From Christensenella sp. UBA4651 (GTDB taxonomy: Bacteria > Bacillota > Clostridia > Christensenellales > UBA1242): a stretch of 42,256 nt of DNA. A program made the position numbers and the translations under genes. This document shows, one piece after another, positions 29,501-38,924 of this stretch (within the stretch, counting starts at the first letter, position 1; every line of letters begins with the position of its first letter). The stretch spans positions 1 to 42,256 of the forward strand of contig DHMD01000040.1 in assembly GCA_002405615.1 (NCBI GenBank), read 5' to 3'. Below the pieces are notes generated by a model. It was not told where the DNA came from. It saw nothing but the letters and a program-made list of their open reading frames with translations, and searched no databases.

Positions 29501-32500
29501 CAAATAGTCCAAAGTCATTTGGAGCGGTTAGGTCGGTAACTGATTGAGTAAAGTTGATACCGCTAATAATATGACCGTTACCGTAGAAGTGTCCCGAGAA
29601 CCTCATTTTTGAAGTAATATTGTCGATAGCACTCTCAAAATCAAGGTCGTTAAGTAGCATTATGTACGCATCGACATACTCATAATTTGGTTCTTTGGTT
29701 GAATTGAGATTCAATTCTTTGAGATACGATGACTTGTGAGTCGAATCCCTGTAATTGAATACCCTATTTTTCCAAGTGTCTAGGCTAGTAATCAGCAGTG
29801 GGTTGATTTTTGAGCCACGAGCATAATTAGCATTTTCGCCAACCGTAGTTCTACTAGACACAAACACCTGCTCTGCGAGGTACAGTTGAGGCCCTAGGTA
29901 AGCACGATTGCTATCAATAAACCACGTATTCTCGCCGTCATCCTCAATTGAAATTGCAAAGCCCTCAAAACTAGAACCTGTTGGGTCTTGCCAACTCTCT
30001 TGGGCTAGTGGAATTGCACGCTCGGCAGAGTCGACAATTGCACCCTCCTCTGTGAGATAGAAACAGTTTTCTACCACAGAGTTGGAACTGTCCAGCAAAT
30101 TACCCTCGTTATCAACACCGATAAACATACCATTTATCAAGCCTTGTGTCTTGACTTTTGACAATGAATATGAGTGTGTAATTCTCGCTCCGCTGAGGTT
30201 CTCGTACACGAATCCACCCATTCCACTAGCACTAGACAGATTCATATTGCTATAAGAATTGGTAATCACGCCACTATTTGAATGAACCAAGCCACCTATT
30301 GTGCCATACGCAATAACTCCGCCGAGAGTCGACCTTGTGTCGCCGTCATCTAATTGTCCTCTTGCATAAGAACCGAAAATTCGTCCGCCGCTATTCTGCA
30401 CAGCAACTAGTCCACCCGTTCTAGCGCCAGAGGTATTTGTAGAACTGTAAATATCCATTAGTGAGTTGACTACATAACCGTTCGCAAAGTAACTGTTACT
30501 AATCACGCCGCTATTTACACCGACCAAGCCACCAACATTACCGCTGGCAAAGAAGTTGAGTCCTTGTGCCGCATACACAGCCCCGCCGACACTGGTCGTG
30601 GCGGTAGTGCCGAGTGCATTATCGCCGTCAACTCTACCTACTCGGCTATTTGTGATAGTACCAGTACTACCATTTTCGCCAACCAATGCACCAACACTAG
30701 CAGAAACGTTGTTTGAGCCGACTGTTTTGCTAGTCATAATAAATGTTGAGGCATTTGTGTTGTAGCCGATATACTCGGCAGAATTATTCATAATCTTGTC
30801 AAATATATTTCTGCCGAACTGCTCATCAGCGTTTTCGCTGTTTCTAATCGCAGTATTGTTGTAAATTTGACTCCATTCTTGTTTCGTTTTTGTTACGACT
30901 ATATCACAGTTGTAAATTATACCGTTGTTGACACCTGCAACAAAACCGAATTTTACATTAGCGATGTTTTGGAGGTCTACATATATATTGTGGCTAACAT
31001 CTATAATCAAGTTCTTGACCACCGCCCCCTCGGCAAGAGTGCTAAACAGTCCATAATTTGCACTGGTAGTATCGGTAGATTGAGCGAAACTACGCAAGTA
31101 AATAATGTGTCCATTACCGTCTAGTGAACTGATTGCGGTGCTGATAGGTCGCCAGTTAAACAACTCAATATCAGCGGTCAGCATATAGTTGCCACCCTCC
31201 ACCATAGAGGTACGGAACGCATCGGCTGAGTCAATAGCATATGGGTTATCCTCGTCTGACTGCTCGGTAAGGTCTGAATAAAAGTCTTGTTCTAGTTTGC
31301 GTACATAATCATCTAGCACATTGTTTGCATTTTGAGAATTTACCTCATCGAGTAGAGAGAACTCATAGCAACCACGAGCGTTATTGTAAATATATGTCGT
31401 TTCAAATGAAAGTCGCAACAAGAAGTCAGTTTTGAGGTCGCGACCTCTGATTTTGTAGCAATCTTGACCTGCTGTTTCATCGAAAATTACCAAAAAGTCG
31501 AGATATGTTCTGATTGTATTGATTTGTGCGAAACCTGTACCGTCATCAAACCACCAAATACCGCCGTCCCCATTACCCAGTGAGTTGAGGAGTTTGATTT
31601 TGTTTTGTCTAGCGGTATTGAGCGCTGCAAGTTGAGTGTCAAACTCGTCTTTTTCTGCGTCTGCAACAGAGTCGTCTGCGCTATATCCGATGTATAGAGC
31701 AAAATCGGCTAAGGTTGCGTCCTTTACAGACAATAGCGCAATCAGTGGTGTATAACTGTTGACACTGATTTCAAAGTTACCAGTTTGTGTACCACGAGTG
31801 TAGGTGCTATCAACTATGTAGTCGACAATATTTAGTGTACAAGTTACAATCAGCGGATTGAGTTGACCACCTAGGCTCGTCCAACTGTTGATTGTTACGC
31901 TAACTATAATCTTACCATTATCAGGTTTTGCGAGCAAGCCTACATAGAATGGGATTACCATATCAACGGCTTCTTTCTGCCCTGTCGCATATGTATATTT
32001 GATATTTCTCTCATCAAAAGCACAGTTTGTGAGTCTGCTGTCCCCCTCTGTACCGTAATAGGTTGCAGAGAGTGTGAGCCTACTATTTAATAGAGTACCA
32101 GTTAGCCTAAGGTTTGCGACCGTACCACGAGCAACTATATTATTAGAATACTCGGAATCTAGTGTAAGGGTCGCAAATGGAGCAAAGGTAGCGGTTAGGT
32201 TAATCGTCTTTGGCTCGAATACCGGGCTAGAAACACCTGTACGCATAGGAGCGGCAGTTATAGAGTACCTACTCCCCTCTGCGACACCAGCGGTAATCAA
32301 GGTAGAAACATAAATTCTGCCGTCAAAATACTCGTTACCGTCTGCGTCAATACCAGTTACTTTACGCAAAATCAAGTTTCCAGCTGAATCATATTCCGCC
32401 CTTGTGGTAAGGTATCTATATACCCCCCTAGTGTAGACTAACTGCTGCATAAGTAGTGGGCTAGTGTTATCTCTCGCTGTACTAGCAATGATAACATAGT

Positions 32501-35500
32501 CAAAGTGTGCATAATATGGGTTGAGGTCAATGCGCAGCACGCCATTCGTTCCCGGAGAAATACTGTTACCAGCGGCTTCGCCTGCCTCCATAGAATTAGC
32601 GCCATATGTGTAGTGCGACAAATCCATTCTGTTGATACTTGCTGGGGTAAATGTGATTGAGTCGCTAACAGTAAATGAGTCGCCACACTCGGTATCAATA
32701 ACTGTATATGATAGGTCAAATACTGTGTTTTGTGTGATTACTCTATCTGCATCTTTGAGCGAAAGTTTGTATGTGTATCTCACGCAATCAGTGATGAGGT
32801 AACTTTGTCTAGCGATAATATCCTCTGCTGATGAATACTTTACGCCGTCAATCACGATATATGCGTTGAGATTTTCGCCATTTATTAGGCTGGTAATAAT
32901 TCTAGCGATTTGATACTTGTCTATAATTTGAGCACCGTCAAGGTAGCAAGTATAGTTGTTGTTTGTAGCGATTTTGATTGTGTCAGTCGAGATTAGTTCG
33001 GCGTATCTAGCGATTTGCTCTGGGAGCACAACGTTGCCGTCCTTTCTCAACACAAAGTCTTGGAGAGCGACTGTCGCCACATTGTCTGTTACTATATCCA
33101 CACTGACTAGAACATCAGAGCCGCTAGGCATATTCGCCTCGACACCTGTGTAGACATCTACCGAAGTAATACCTTGGTAAACTTTGGCTACGAAACTCTT
33201 GCTCAATGCGTCAAATACCTTCCTATATGTTTTGCCACCAAACTGCAATTCAATATATGGGGCAACGCCAAACAAAATATTGTCCTCACTAGGGATTACG
33301 CCCGAGAGAATTGTAGCAGTATTCGAACCGATGAACGCTTGGAAGCCCTCAAAATTTACATTCGCAAAACGCACATTTTCGGTATTTTGCGTAGAATAAA
33401 CCAGTCCTTTTGCTGTAATATATTCTCTGTCTTGCGATTGAATAAAGTTTGAGTGAATTGAGTAACCAAACTCGCTACCAGCCTTGATATACATTATGTA
33501 GTCGCTAGCGGTTATATCTCTGCCTTGGCTATCTTTCAACTCAAATTCGTTGAAGCCGCCGACCACGTTGATTTCAACTGTGCAAACTACGTTGATATTG
33601 AGTAATGACCGTAGGGTCAGCGTTACTACGCCGCAATCTTTGAATACGAGGCTAGCACCAATCAGGCTTTGATTTGGTTGAATAACCTCCACTATTCTAA
33701 AATCGCTACTCTCTATTGAGATTTTCCACTCGGCTGGGTCGAGATTCTCGGGCGCTACCGAGATATTCAATAAATCGGATAGCATTATGCTGCGTTTGCC
33801 GTTTGAGTCTAGCGCAATATTGTCGAGAAGTACGACCGAACCCAAGTTTTCTGCTGTATCAGGGTTTGCATAGCCAAAGAAAGTTGGCAAATTGTTTCCC
33901 TCTGCGGTGTAATCACGAGGAGTTGCCTTGATTTCGTTGACAATTTGACTATATAGCATTTTGCCATTTTTGTCAAAGAGGATTGGCAAATCTCTGTTTA
34001 CGCCGCTCATAGAGTCGTCCCATTTTACCCATTCTTGTTTTTGTCCGTCAGAATTAATATCGGTAAAGCCCCAATTTGCTTTGCCCACAATATTATAGAT
34101 AATTTGAGAGCTATTCAACTTCATTTGCTCATAGGTGTATCCCCCGTTTGCCGACATATCTGTGTCGCTATTATCCATATAGAAGCATTCGGATAATGCG
34201 GTTTCACCTACGCCAGAGCCCATAAAGTTGTAGACTTTTTCGCCCGCTGCGGTAATATCCACGCTAGCATATACTTGATGAATCATATTTGCAGTGCTTG
34301 ATTTGTAGAAACCGACATACTCGCCATAAACATTGTCAGATGCTGGATTGCTAGTCAAAATTGCACCGATTGCAAACGAATAGTCGATATGTGTCCCCGT
34401 TTCAGATTCAAACAAACCAGCAAAACCACCAGTATACTTGGGCATTGCATTGACAATCGAACTATCATAGTTGATTTGTTGAATTTGGTCATAAGCGAAA
34501 CTATTAATAATCGTACCCGCCGTATATCCTACGAATCCACCCGTTTGGATAACACCGATTATGTCGCCATAGAATTGTGTTTCGTCTGCGATTTCATCGC
34601 CAAAAGTTTGCATAGTCCTATTGACATAACTCATTGCATACGAATAAGTTATTAGCGAACTTGCATCATTGTATCCAGCGAATCCGCCGACACGGTACAT
34701 TCCTTTTACCCAAATCAAACTGTTTGCGTCTGTTGATGAAACGGTGTCGTACATTTCAGCAATTCCGCAATTAATCTTACCATAGTTTGCGCCGACAAAA
34801 CCGCCGACATTTGCGCCACCTAATACACGCACGCTAGCCAAGTTCTTGTACAAAATTCCGCTATCCTCGCTACCCAAGGTGATATTATTGAGTCCGACTA
34901 AACCGCCGACATTTGCGGTGGTTGGTGCAGAAATCGAGCCTGACACTTGCATTGACCTAATCACGCCAGCGACTTCTGTTTGCCCCGTGATTTGCCCCGA
35001 TGTGTCGTATGTATTCTGTGTAGCCTTATCAGCAATTCCGACTAGACCTCCGATACCTTCTAGTGCCATATTCCCTGCGAGAACCGTACTAACTTTATCC
35101 ATTAGGCGACCTGCGTCAATATTACTCAAAGTTGTAGTGATATTTACATTACAAACGAGGCTCGTGTCCTGACCAAAAGATGTACCAGCGAAGCGTCCAA
35201 ATACGCCACCGACAATTAATTGAGTCGTAGCAGAAATTTCTACTAGGTTTATCGAGATATTTGCGTAAACATCGGATACCGCCCCGCCACTCAACTCACC
35301 AGCAACTGCACCAAAATAGAAGTTTTGTACCGTTTCTGGCATATTTGTAATATTTACCGAGTTAAAGCGGTAATTTGTGTAACCAACAAATGTGTTAGAA
35401 AGGTTACCTATGATTTTACCAGCCAAAAGACCAGCATACACACTACTACCGAGAGAGCCTACGGCCGAGAGGTCAATCGAGCCGTTTTGGAAGTAAAAGT

Positions 35501-38500
35501 CGATATTTGAGAATGCACCTAGCGAACTATCCGAGATTACCTGAGAGAACACGCCTAAGTATGAGTTATTATCGATTGAAACAGCGTTTTTTACCACTGG
35601 CAAGCCACTAATACTAAATCTCGAATAAGTACCTTTTGTAGAGTCAAATGCGGTTCTAATTGTTCCACTAAATGGCGTTCCATCGCCTAGTGGGAACAGG
35701 TTAGTCGAGAAGCCCGACAAGTCTATACTATTCATCAGAATATAATTTTTGGTCATCGCAACATCGCTATTACCGATTGCTATAAACTCCGCAGGCTCGT
35801 AGATTGTGTAGGCATCGTCATCACCGTTTTCCACAACTATATATATGTCTTTGTATAGTGTTACATCTTTGTAAGTTGCGTCCTCGGTTAGCAGTGCATC
35901 CTCGGGATACAACCTTAGGTAACACCTACCAGACTTACCAGCCACCGCTCTGATAATGTTTTGATTATCGGGGTCGATAGTGATAATTGCGTCTGCTGCA
36001 GCCACTTCTTCTGTTTTTGCCTCATTGAGGATAACATATTTTAGTTTTTTGTTGTATGCATTACCCGGGATTACCTCAGGCAAAATTTCTGCGGTAGTAC
36101 GATTACTAGCACCGATATCATTTAGCCTAATTCCATAGTAGTCATCATAGTAACTCAACAAGTTTATACCTGAAACCTTGATAGGGTTTTCGATAGTAAG
36201 TACGCAAGAAAGCAGGTGCGTCATTGCAAAATCTAGCACATAAGCTGTAATTGTTACAGTGTAGTATTGAGCGGTGTCCGTTTCGCTCAAAATTGCCGTA
36301 ACTAGAATTTCGCCAGTATTTTCAGTAGGTGCCAAGCGGACTTTCGTTTCGTCATCGCTAGCCCAGGTAATCTCGCCACCATCGACAAAGTAAGATGAGG
36401 TTGGGTCATATCTAATTACTAGCGAAATAGTGCCTTTTGATTTGTCAATGTAGTTTAGGTGATTTGAGTTCAGCACATTTTTGGTTATATTTTGTAGGTT
36501 ATCTGTGTTTTCCCAATACATATAGCTTATTGGCTTGTAAACGCTAACAAACACTTCTCTCACGCTCTCAGTACGCATTACAATTCCGTTATTTTCTACA
36601 TAATGCGAGAATGTGATTGAGAGGACAACATTGCCTCCCGTAGGGGTTACTCCGAGAGCATTCAGACGCAGTTTACCATCTACAAAGGACTTTGCGACAG
36701 AGATACAGTCGTTATTTGGGTCTGTCGTGGTAACCGCAGTAATAGAGAAAGATTTTGAACTAATAGAAGTTGGATTCAATTTGTAGCCAATGTCGATAGA
36801 GCTATTTACTGTTATTGTGAATGCTTGGACACCGTTATTTTCTATGAGCGTATCCGATTCTGGGTCGGCATTTGTTACAGAAACAATACTCCTATCACTC
36901 GGCAAAGTGATACCCATTGCGGTGAGAATTACACGAATATTGAGTTCTATTTCTGCCCTCGCACCACTTTCTGCCGTTATAACGATTTGAGTATCGCCCT
37001 CTTTTAGTGCGGTGATAGTATATTTGTAATCTCCATTATCAGTGATTGAATAAAATTCATTTTGATTAAAACTAAACTTTGGCGAGCCAGTCATTGCGTT
37101 TGATTTGTTATCAAAGTATGTAATATCAAAGTCCGTGGTCATACCCACGCCCAACACCGCATTTGCAATAGACGCCTCAATTCGAGTAACACCTACCTCG
37201 ACATCAAAATCAATATAATTTGACGCAACAGGCAGGCTTGGGTCAAAGGTATTTGCAGAGAATGTCAGCCTAAAACTATTAGTTATTTGTGTGGTTTTGC
37301 CTAGACTCACAAATATGTCGCTATCATTTTTGATTGGAGTTCCCCATACATAAGGGTTGTCGTTTACATAAATTACTACATCTCCAAACTGGTCAATTTG
37401 GGTCAAGTCTACATCAATGCCGTCAATTTGCGTTACTGACAGGACAACATCGGTATTGATTATCGCTCCACCATGCTCGTCATTGTCAGGTTGTACATTA
37501 AAGTGGACTTTTTTACCCGGTAAACCGCCGACATACACGTCTTGGACAGTCATATGCGCTGGCGAATCAGTAGGGTCTACATCGCTACTATAAACCTTGA
37601 TTGAGGTAACAATCCGATTTATTTGCACATCGTACGTCCTAGTGAATGTGCGGTAAACAGTACCCGTTACAGGGTCAACCAAATCAGCCATTACATCAAC
37701 TTTTGTCTTACCACTATTGCACACGATTGCATTAATCTGGTTAGACGCATTTGGTTCGCCTACTAGCAAAATGTCTTTATCACGGCTCGACACTCTAAAC
37801 TGGTAGTTTTGAGTGTCATCAGAGATTTGTGGGACAAGCCTCATTTTGTTGCCGTCTGCCTCAATCGGATTAATAATCGACTTGATTACATCGGTAACTT
37901 CCTCATCGTTTTGATAGAGCGAGATGACCTCATCGGGATTAATGTCCTTGTATGCCATTACATACACAACAGTATTCAATTCGCCCATTGATGCTACCAA
38001 TTGAATTATGCCGCAACGAGCATCGCTAGACACAGAGAGGACATTATCAGTGATTGACACACCGACAGGAATTTGCGAACCATACGCAGACTCCCAACGA
38101 GCATCATCTGGACTCATTAGAGTAAACGTTGCCTCATTTGGGTAAATCTTGACAGGTTCGCCACCGACAGCGAACTTAATTAAATCGCTAGAATTTAGCG
38201 ACAGACTCTCGCCTAATTTTACACTAGGCTTCTTGGAACTGTCGAAACTCATCGTTTCTGCATCACGATAAACCTTAACGGTGATTGGCTCACTGATTAC
38301 GCTACCTTTTTCGTTGGAAATTATGTACATTTGAGTAGTACCAGCAGTAGACGCAGTCAGCTTAATCGTGTTTGTATCGCCGTTGGTATTTACTAGCGAT
38401 GGCGTAACGATACTAGGGTCTTCAAAGCGAAAACTCATTCCCCTAGTCATATCTGCGCTCGCACCGACCAGAGTCGCCTTGATTAGCCCATCAGCACTCA

Positions 38501-38672
38501 AACTATCCTCCTCGCCTTCGACAGGCGAATCCCCGCCGATTTTGAGTGAAATTTCCGTCTTGTCTACCTCGATAGCCAAACCGGCGTACTTATCACCACA
38601 ACCAGCGAGCATTAGCCCCGAGAACAATGTCAGCACACACAGAAACATTACAGCAAAAGACTTTAACCTCAT
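23550..38672 (-). CDS. Giant lipoprotein with Ig/BIG2-like domains and GLUG-type beta-helix blocks
   Basis: 5040 residues, ATG with GAGGGA at 38678-38683 (spacing 5). A lipoprotein signal ends LMLAGC with Cys25, so it is anchored to the outer membrane face. Residues about 30-940 look like Ig/BIG2-type sandwiches (first: IEVDKTEISLKIGG). A GLUG block runs about 945-1560 (for example GGFVGANYGKINC near 1290), then more Ig-like domains to about 2470. From about 2475 nearly to the end come at least five GLUG blocks. These open with a lead-in such as NPYAIDSADAF or NPYQFAETAQLL near 2477, 2954, 3570, 4244 and 4607, followed by a DGNGHxI-like step and GG[LV]xG-x-N-x-G repeats. Such repeats fold as right-handed beta-helices in surface proteins. 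No catalytic domain was seen, so an adhesin role is inferred. The repeats are diverged in DNA sequence. Confidence 0.92.
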   Translation of the reverse strand: MRLKSFAVMFLCVLTLFSGLMLAGCGDKYAGLAIEVDKTEISLKIGGDSPVEGEEDSLSADGLIKATLVGASADMTRGMSFRFEDPSIVTPSLVNTNGDTNTIKLTASTAGTTQMYIISNEKGSVISEPITVKVYRDAETMSFDSSKKPSVKLGESLSLNSSDLIKFAVGGEPVKIYPNEATFTLMSPDDARWESAYGSQIPVGVSITDNVLSVSSDARCGIIQLVASMGELNTVVYVMAYKDINPDEVISLYQNDEEVTDVIKSIINPIEADGNKMRLVPQISDDTQNYQFRVSSRDKDILLVGEPNASNQINAIVCNSGKTKVDVMADLVDPVTGTVYRTFTRTYDVQINRIVTSIKVYSSDVDPTDSPAHMTVQDVYVGGLPGKKVHFNVQPDNDEHGGAIINTDVVLSVTQIDGIDVDLTQIDQFGDVVIYVNDNPYVWGTPIKNDSDIFVSLGKTTQITNSFRLTFSANTFDPSLPVASNYIDFDVEVGVTRIEASIANAVLGVGMTTDFDITYFDNKSNAMTGSPKFSFNQNEFYSITDNGDYKYTITALKEGDTQIVITAESGARAEIELNIRVILTAMGITLPSDRSIVSVTNADPESDTLIENNGVQAFTITVNSSIDIGYKLNPTSISSKSFSITAVTTTDPNNDCISVAKSFVDGKLRLNALGVTPTGGNVVLSITFSHYVENNGIVMRTESVREVFVSVYKPISYMYWENTDNLQNITKNVLNSNHLNYIDKSKGTISLVIRYDPTSSYFVDGGEITWASDDETKVRLAPTENTGEILVTAILSETDTAQYYTVTITAYVLDFAMTHLLSCVLTIENPIKVSGINLLSYYDDYYGIRLNDIGASNRTTAEILPEVIPGNAYNKKLKYVILNEAKTEEVAAADAIITIDPDNQNIIRAVAGKSGRCYLRLYPEDALLTEDATYKDVTLYKDIYIVVENGDDDAYTIYEPAEFIAIGNSDVAMTKNYILMNSIDLSGFSTNLFPLGDGTPFSGTIRTAFDSTKGTYSRFSISGLPVVKNAVSIDNNSYLGVFSQVISDSSLGAFSNIDFYFQNGSIDLSAVGSLGSSVYAGLLAGKIIGNLSNTFVGYTNYRFNSVNITNMPETVQNFYFGAVAGELSGGAVSDVYANISINLVEISATTQLIVGGVFGRFAGTSFGQDTSLVCNVNITTTLSNIDAGRLMDKVSTVLAGNMALEGIGGLVGIADKATQNTYDTSGQITGQTEVAGVIRSMQVSGSISAPTTANVGGLVGLNNITLGSEDSGILYKNLASVRVLGGANVGGFVGANYGKINCGIAEMYDTVSSTDANSLIWVKGMYRVGGFAGYNDASSLITYSYAMSYVNRTMQTFGDEIADETQFYGDIIGVIQTGGFVGYTAGTIINSFAYDQIQQINYDSSIVNAMPKYTGGFAGLFESETGTHIDYSFAIGAILTSNPASDNVYGEYVGFYKSSTANMIHQVYASVDITAAGEKVYNFMGSGVGETALSECFYMDNSDTDMSANGGYTYEQMKLNSSQIIYNIVGKANWGFTDINSDGQKQEWVKWDDSMSGVNRDLPILFDKNGKMLYSQIVNEIKATPRDYTAEGNNLPTFFGYANPDTAENLGSVVLLDNIALDSNGKRSIMLSDLLNISVAPENLDPAEWKISIESSDFRIVEVIQPNQSLIGASLVFKDCGVVTLTLRSLLNINVVCTVEINVVGGFNEFELKDSQGRDITASDYIMYIKAGSEFGYSIHSNFIQSQDREYITAKGLVYSTQNTENVRFANVNFEGFQAFIGSNTATILSGVIPSEDNILFGVAPYIELQFGGKTYRKVFDALSKSFVAKVYQGITSVDVYTGVEANMPSGSDVLVSVDIVTDNVATVALQDFVLRKDGNVVLPEQIARYAELISTDTIKIATNNNYTCYLDGAQIIDKYQIARIITSLINGENLNAYIVIDGVKYSSAEDIIARQSYLITDCVRYTYKLSLKDADRVITQNTVFDLSYTVIDTECGDSFTVSDSITFTPASINRMDLSHYTYGANSMEAGEAAGNSISPGTNGVLRIDLNPYYAHFDYVIIASTARDNTSPLLMQQLVYTRGVYRYLTTRAEYDSAGNLILRKVTGIDADGNEYFDGRIYVSTLITAGVAEGSRYSITAAPMRTGVSSPVFEPKTINLTATFAPFATLTLDSEYSNNIVARGTVANLRLTGTLLNSRLTLSATYYGTEGDSRLTNCAFDERNIKYTYATGQKEAVDMVIPFYVGLLAKPDNGKIIVSVTINSWTSLGGQLNPLIVTCTLNIVDYIVDSTYTRGTQTGNFEISVNSYTPLIALLSVKDATLADFALYIGYSADDSVADAEKDEFDTQLAALNTARQNKIKLLNSLGNGDGGIWWFDDGTGFAQINTIRTYLDFLVIFDETAGQDCYKIRGRDLKTDFLLRLSFETTYIYNNARGCYEFSLLDEVNSQNANNVLDDYVRKLEQDFYSDLTEQSDEDNPYAIDSADAFRTSMVEGGNYMLTADIELFNWRPISTAISSLDGNGHIIYLRSFAQSTDTTSANYGLFSTLAEGAVVKNLIIDVSHNIYVDLQNIANVKFGFVAGVNNGIIYNCDIVVTKTKQEWSQIYNNTAIRNSENADEQFGRNIFDKIMNNSAEYIGYNTNASTFIMTSKTVGSNNVSASVGALVGENGSTGTITNSRVGRVDGDNALGTTATTSVGGAVYAAQGLNFFASGNVGGLVGVNSGVISNSYFANGYVVNSLMDIYSSTNTSGARTGGLVAVQNSGGRIFGSYARGQLDDGDTRSTLGGVIAYGTIGGLVHSNSGVITNSYSNMNLSSASGMGGFVYENLSGARITHSYSLSKVKTQGLINGMFIGVDNEGNLLDSSNSVVENCFYLTEEGAIVDSAERAIPLAQESWQDPTGSSFEGFAISIEDDGENTWFIDSNRAYLGPQLYLAEQVFVSSRTTVGENANYARGSKINPLLITSLDTWKNRVFNYRDSTHKSSYLKELNLNSTKEPNYEYVDAYIMLLNDLDFESAIDNITSKMRFSGHFYGNGHIISGINFTQSVTDLTAPNDFGLFAELKDATVSNLTLILEQALTSRASHVGVLAGTISDSMIENIAITSSVANGRVTGTNMVGALAGHVSGYSYVYNVMSNLSISANAATIENHAYTYFNSANPYSASISYAGGVIGVLDLDKSEDDDNTISPRIRNLYVQNTIYTANTPRNVNIDISGEIVGGVLGLIGTNSEVYKAYFDVKQESNSSLIRGRNFTGGLVGENRGAILNSRISLALDDQIESDSQIMATDSPSSYIGVDNLFSSEGNSNAVGGIVGLNVGGMIKYSYNRVAVINTRARVAGGIIGLAINAPKSYDTSTNTDPILGYLQNINTNKDNLLAPVPNGVKYRVSSGTILPETGKLTASALLQEVYTTAMVNGGSVIGGLVGAQINAPVYTYSSTQVVAANAYDESNNAFVARIKDASQIQYIGSASGYLGLNYVVAPSANNIVAYVRDLDSGVASQNLRVTSQIAGNAISPIGNAAGALGDTVTATSFISAATSSEDKPFENFDSDVWNLDNDKLEHRFPYHKIGYDSPVKDIATVDEFFTELVKTRASSHYRIIKDLTITGARWQQFTEETGLNSLGTDTAAVRGRLEGAVSIISGGKYTTRAANITLTNFTDNQMKLYHSLFGYTNSFKMSNLNFIYEFDYNVRAVNQDLNEFALLMLSTNATTLNNIGVTLATQTDEDNVEKHTLKFDNLGESSTIQNLAIVAARSYNSVFNNVRFDAKVSAANFVASTPEFTMGALVGQSNGTLTIGGVDQGWVEVSYNSPNNYQAYVGALVGRANGVVNLSGAVNKTGNIRGIVNVETTGYQPSFVGGVVGLANSTINLKNFTSNVAINLTRHNSDPNNSSIDYVGGITATINRSNISGACVLGDISVRGGNGVLYLGGIAGTYTNSHNFASNYSGFTTQNSSCYSKISITGDSPYSQIYVGGIYGLTTEQITMQNGLAEPQGESKNIYYALYSSADINVDTQASYIYAGGVIGKAQQGIMQVDSEDETQFTYTPFTKPNVMLRVASCGFIGDLIVNNDQMTDGTTYLGGIVGESELLVQDAYSNGAISYQTQGQAPVYLGGIVGLANNHIFGAVSLSVINISREYDEDTNSFVDPITTVAESLSSQDKKTQIRVDNVYCSPELNGVYPSVGSAMTALEAFSTVTGDLIKANLNNWFYHEVEYGEGEDAITLAVIIPAALSGMVDYTIGGEIAPALISDYSQIIDLMADNTYRHRTVFLERDVAVLPSYMAKDLTNIRKIVGNTHSFVIENYGGYLNSDNFGLFKSVPNNALISSLGIKFDTITLMVNANANVGVLAGTNYGTIFNVSIGALPSIDTGYMGTVAAQKKTVATFSNDVHNRYLSSVIDSQEIATLLVRFTTGNGSVGGMFGSSQGLITNSFVSIDISISGNSSSYLSVGGLVGQAQSATIDNVMTNGRLNLSVNSAVGGVLGRASDTIAQGIVSNVNMGIFVPDDSVTSAGFAFGTFTGGEYKGVIVNTNISATNTDYFADNTLYSEGFTTAEMSSQVAIDYIAPHDEKGVPIPTDNGFRTEIWAQDDTLYYGYPVLNTITNIDFGTGDGTSDNPYQFAETAQLLDLVTAKGDISYCLTRDMVVSPQNYAEISTIALQITELNGMGHTIVIYELPDFADSVDSNGEISLGLFREIKLGSLVRNMGVAIVDSIDYKANAKINFGGLAVRNYGNISNCYVVCNDADNKYHSGTMKFAQSKVNSYIGGLVSQNYGEIASSWSDVNFEGNEGHFGGLIGLQGRGEVENPDGTTTQVKQASVVESFSSGSIYLNGRAVANRKVDSGTSAGGLIGKNVSFLQNGYVIRDCYVYAARLGAKNANLNIGSLVGYVDSRNSLGEIVLNTYRTYSFVATDTTPDRESKPTGNYLDLGMVGNQTEVNNKDTSSSFAVAYYQVGKQSPYASDYSMRTNSNSTDVGNLTIAGSSVTIGLRGYVIGQNIYTGWAINSIWKRNLFGAGYNGSMLYLDGVTPTDRQEVGSSIKPNDELFEVV

Positions 38673-38745
38673 TTTCTTCCCTCGTTATTTTATTTTGTGT
38701 CAATCGTGAATAAATATTACATTTTGCCCTAAAATTCACTAAAAA

Positions 38746-38775
38746 ATTATATTAAATTTTACCCCCAAAAGTCAA
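38746..38775 (-). promoter_or_regulatory. Promoter of the giant lipoprotein gene
   Basis: On the minus strand: -35 TTGACT at 38770-38775, 18-bp spacer, perfect -10 TATAAT at 38746-38751. The leader is about 65-70 bases. Confidence 0.7.
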
Positions 38776-38863
38776 ACAAAATAGTACTAAAATCCAAAAA
38801 TTTTTTATATTTTGCTATAATCAAAAATTTTGTCAACTTTTCTCAAAATTTGCCGCATTTTGC

Positions 38864-38892
38864 TTGCTAAAAAATCGCATAAAAGTTATACT
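38864..38892 (+). promoter_or_regulatory. Promoter of the oxidoreductase-AcnX operon
   Basis: -35 TTGCTA at 38864-38869, 17-bp spacer, -10 TATACT at 38887-38892. The leader to the ATG at 38925 is about 25 bases. It is divergent from the giant lipoprotein promoter in the same 252-bp gap. Confidence 0.7.
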
Positions 38893-38924
38893 TTTATTGT
38901 AGAAAATTAAAATGGAGATATGAT

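Noticed and set aside
23550..38672. Tandem DNA repeats or CRISPR-like array in the giant lipoprotein gene
   Set aside because: The repetition is at protein level (GLUG and Ig motifs) with strongly diverged DNA and no regular direct repeats or spacers.
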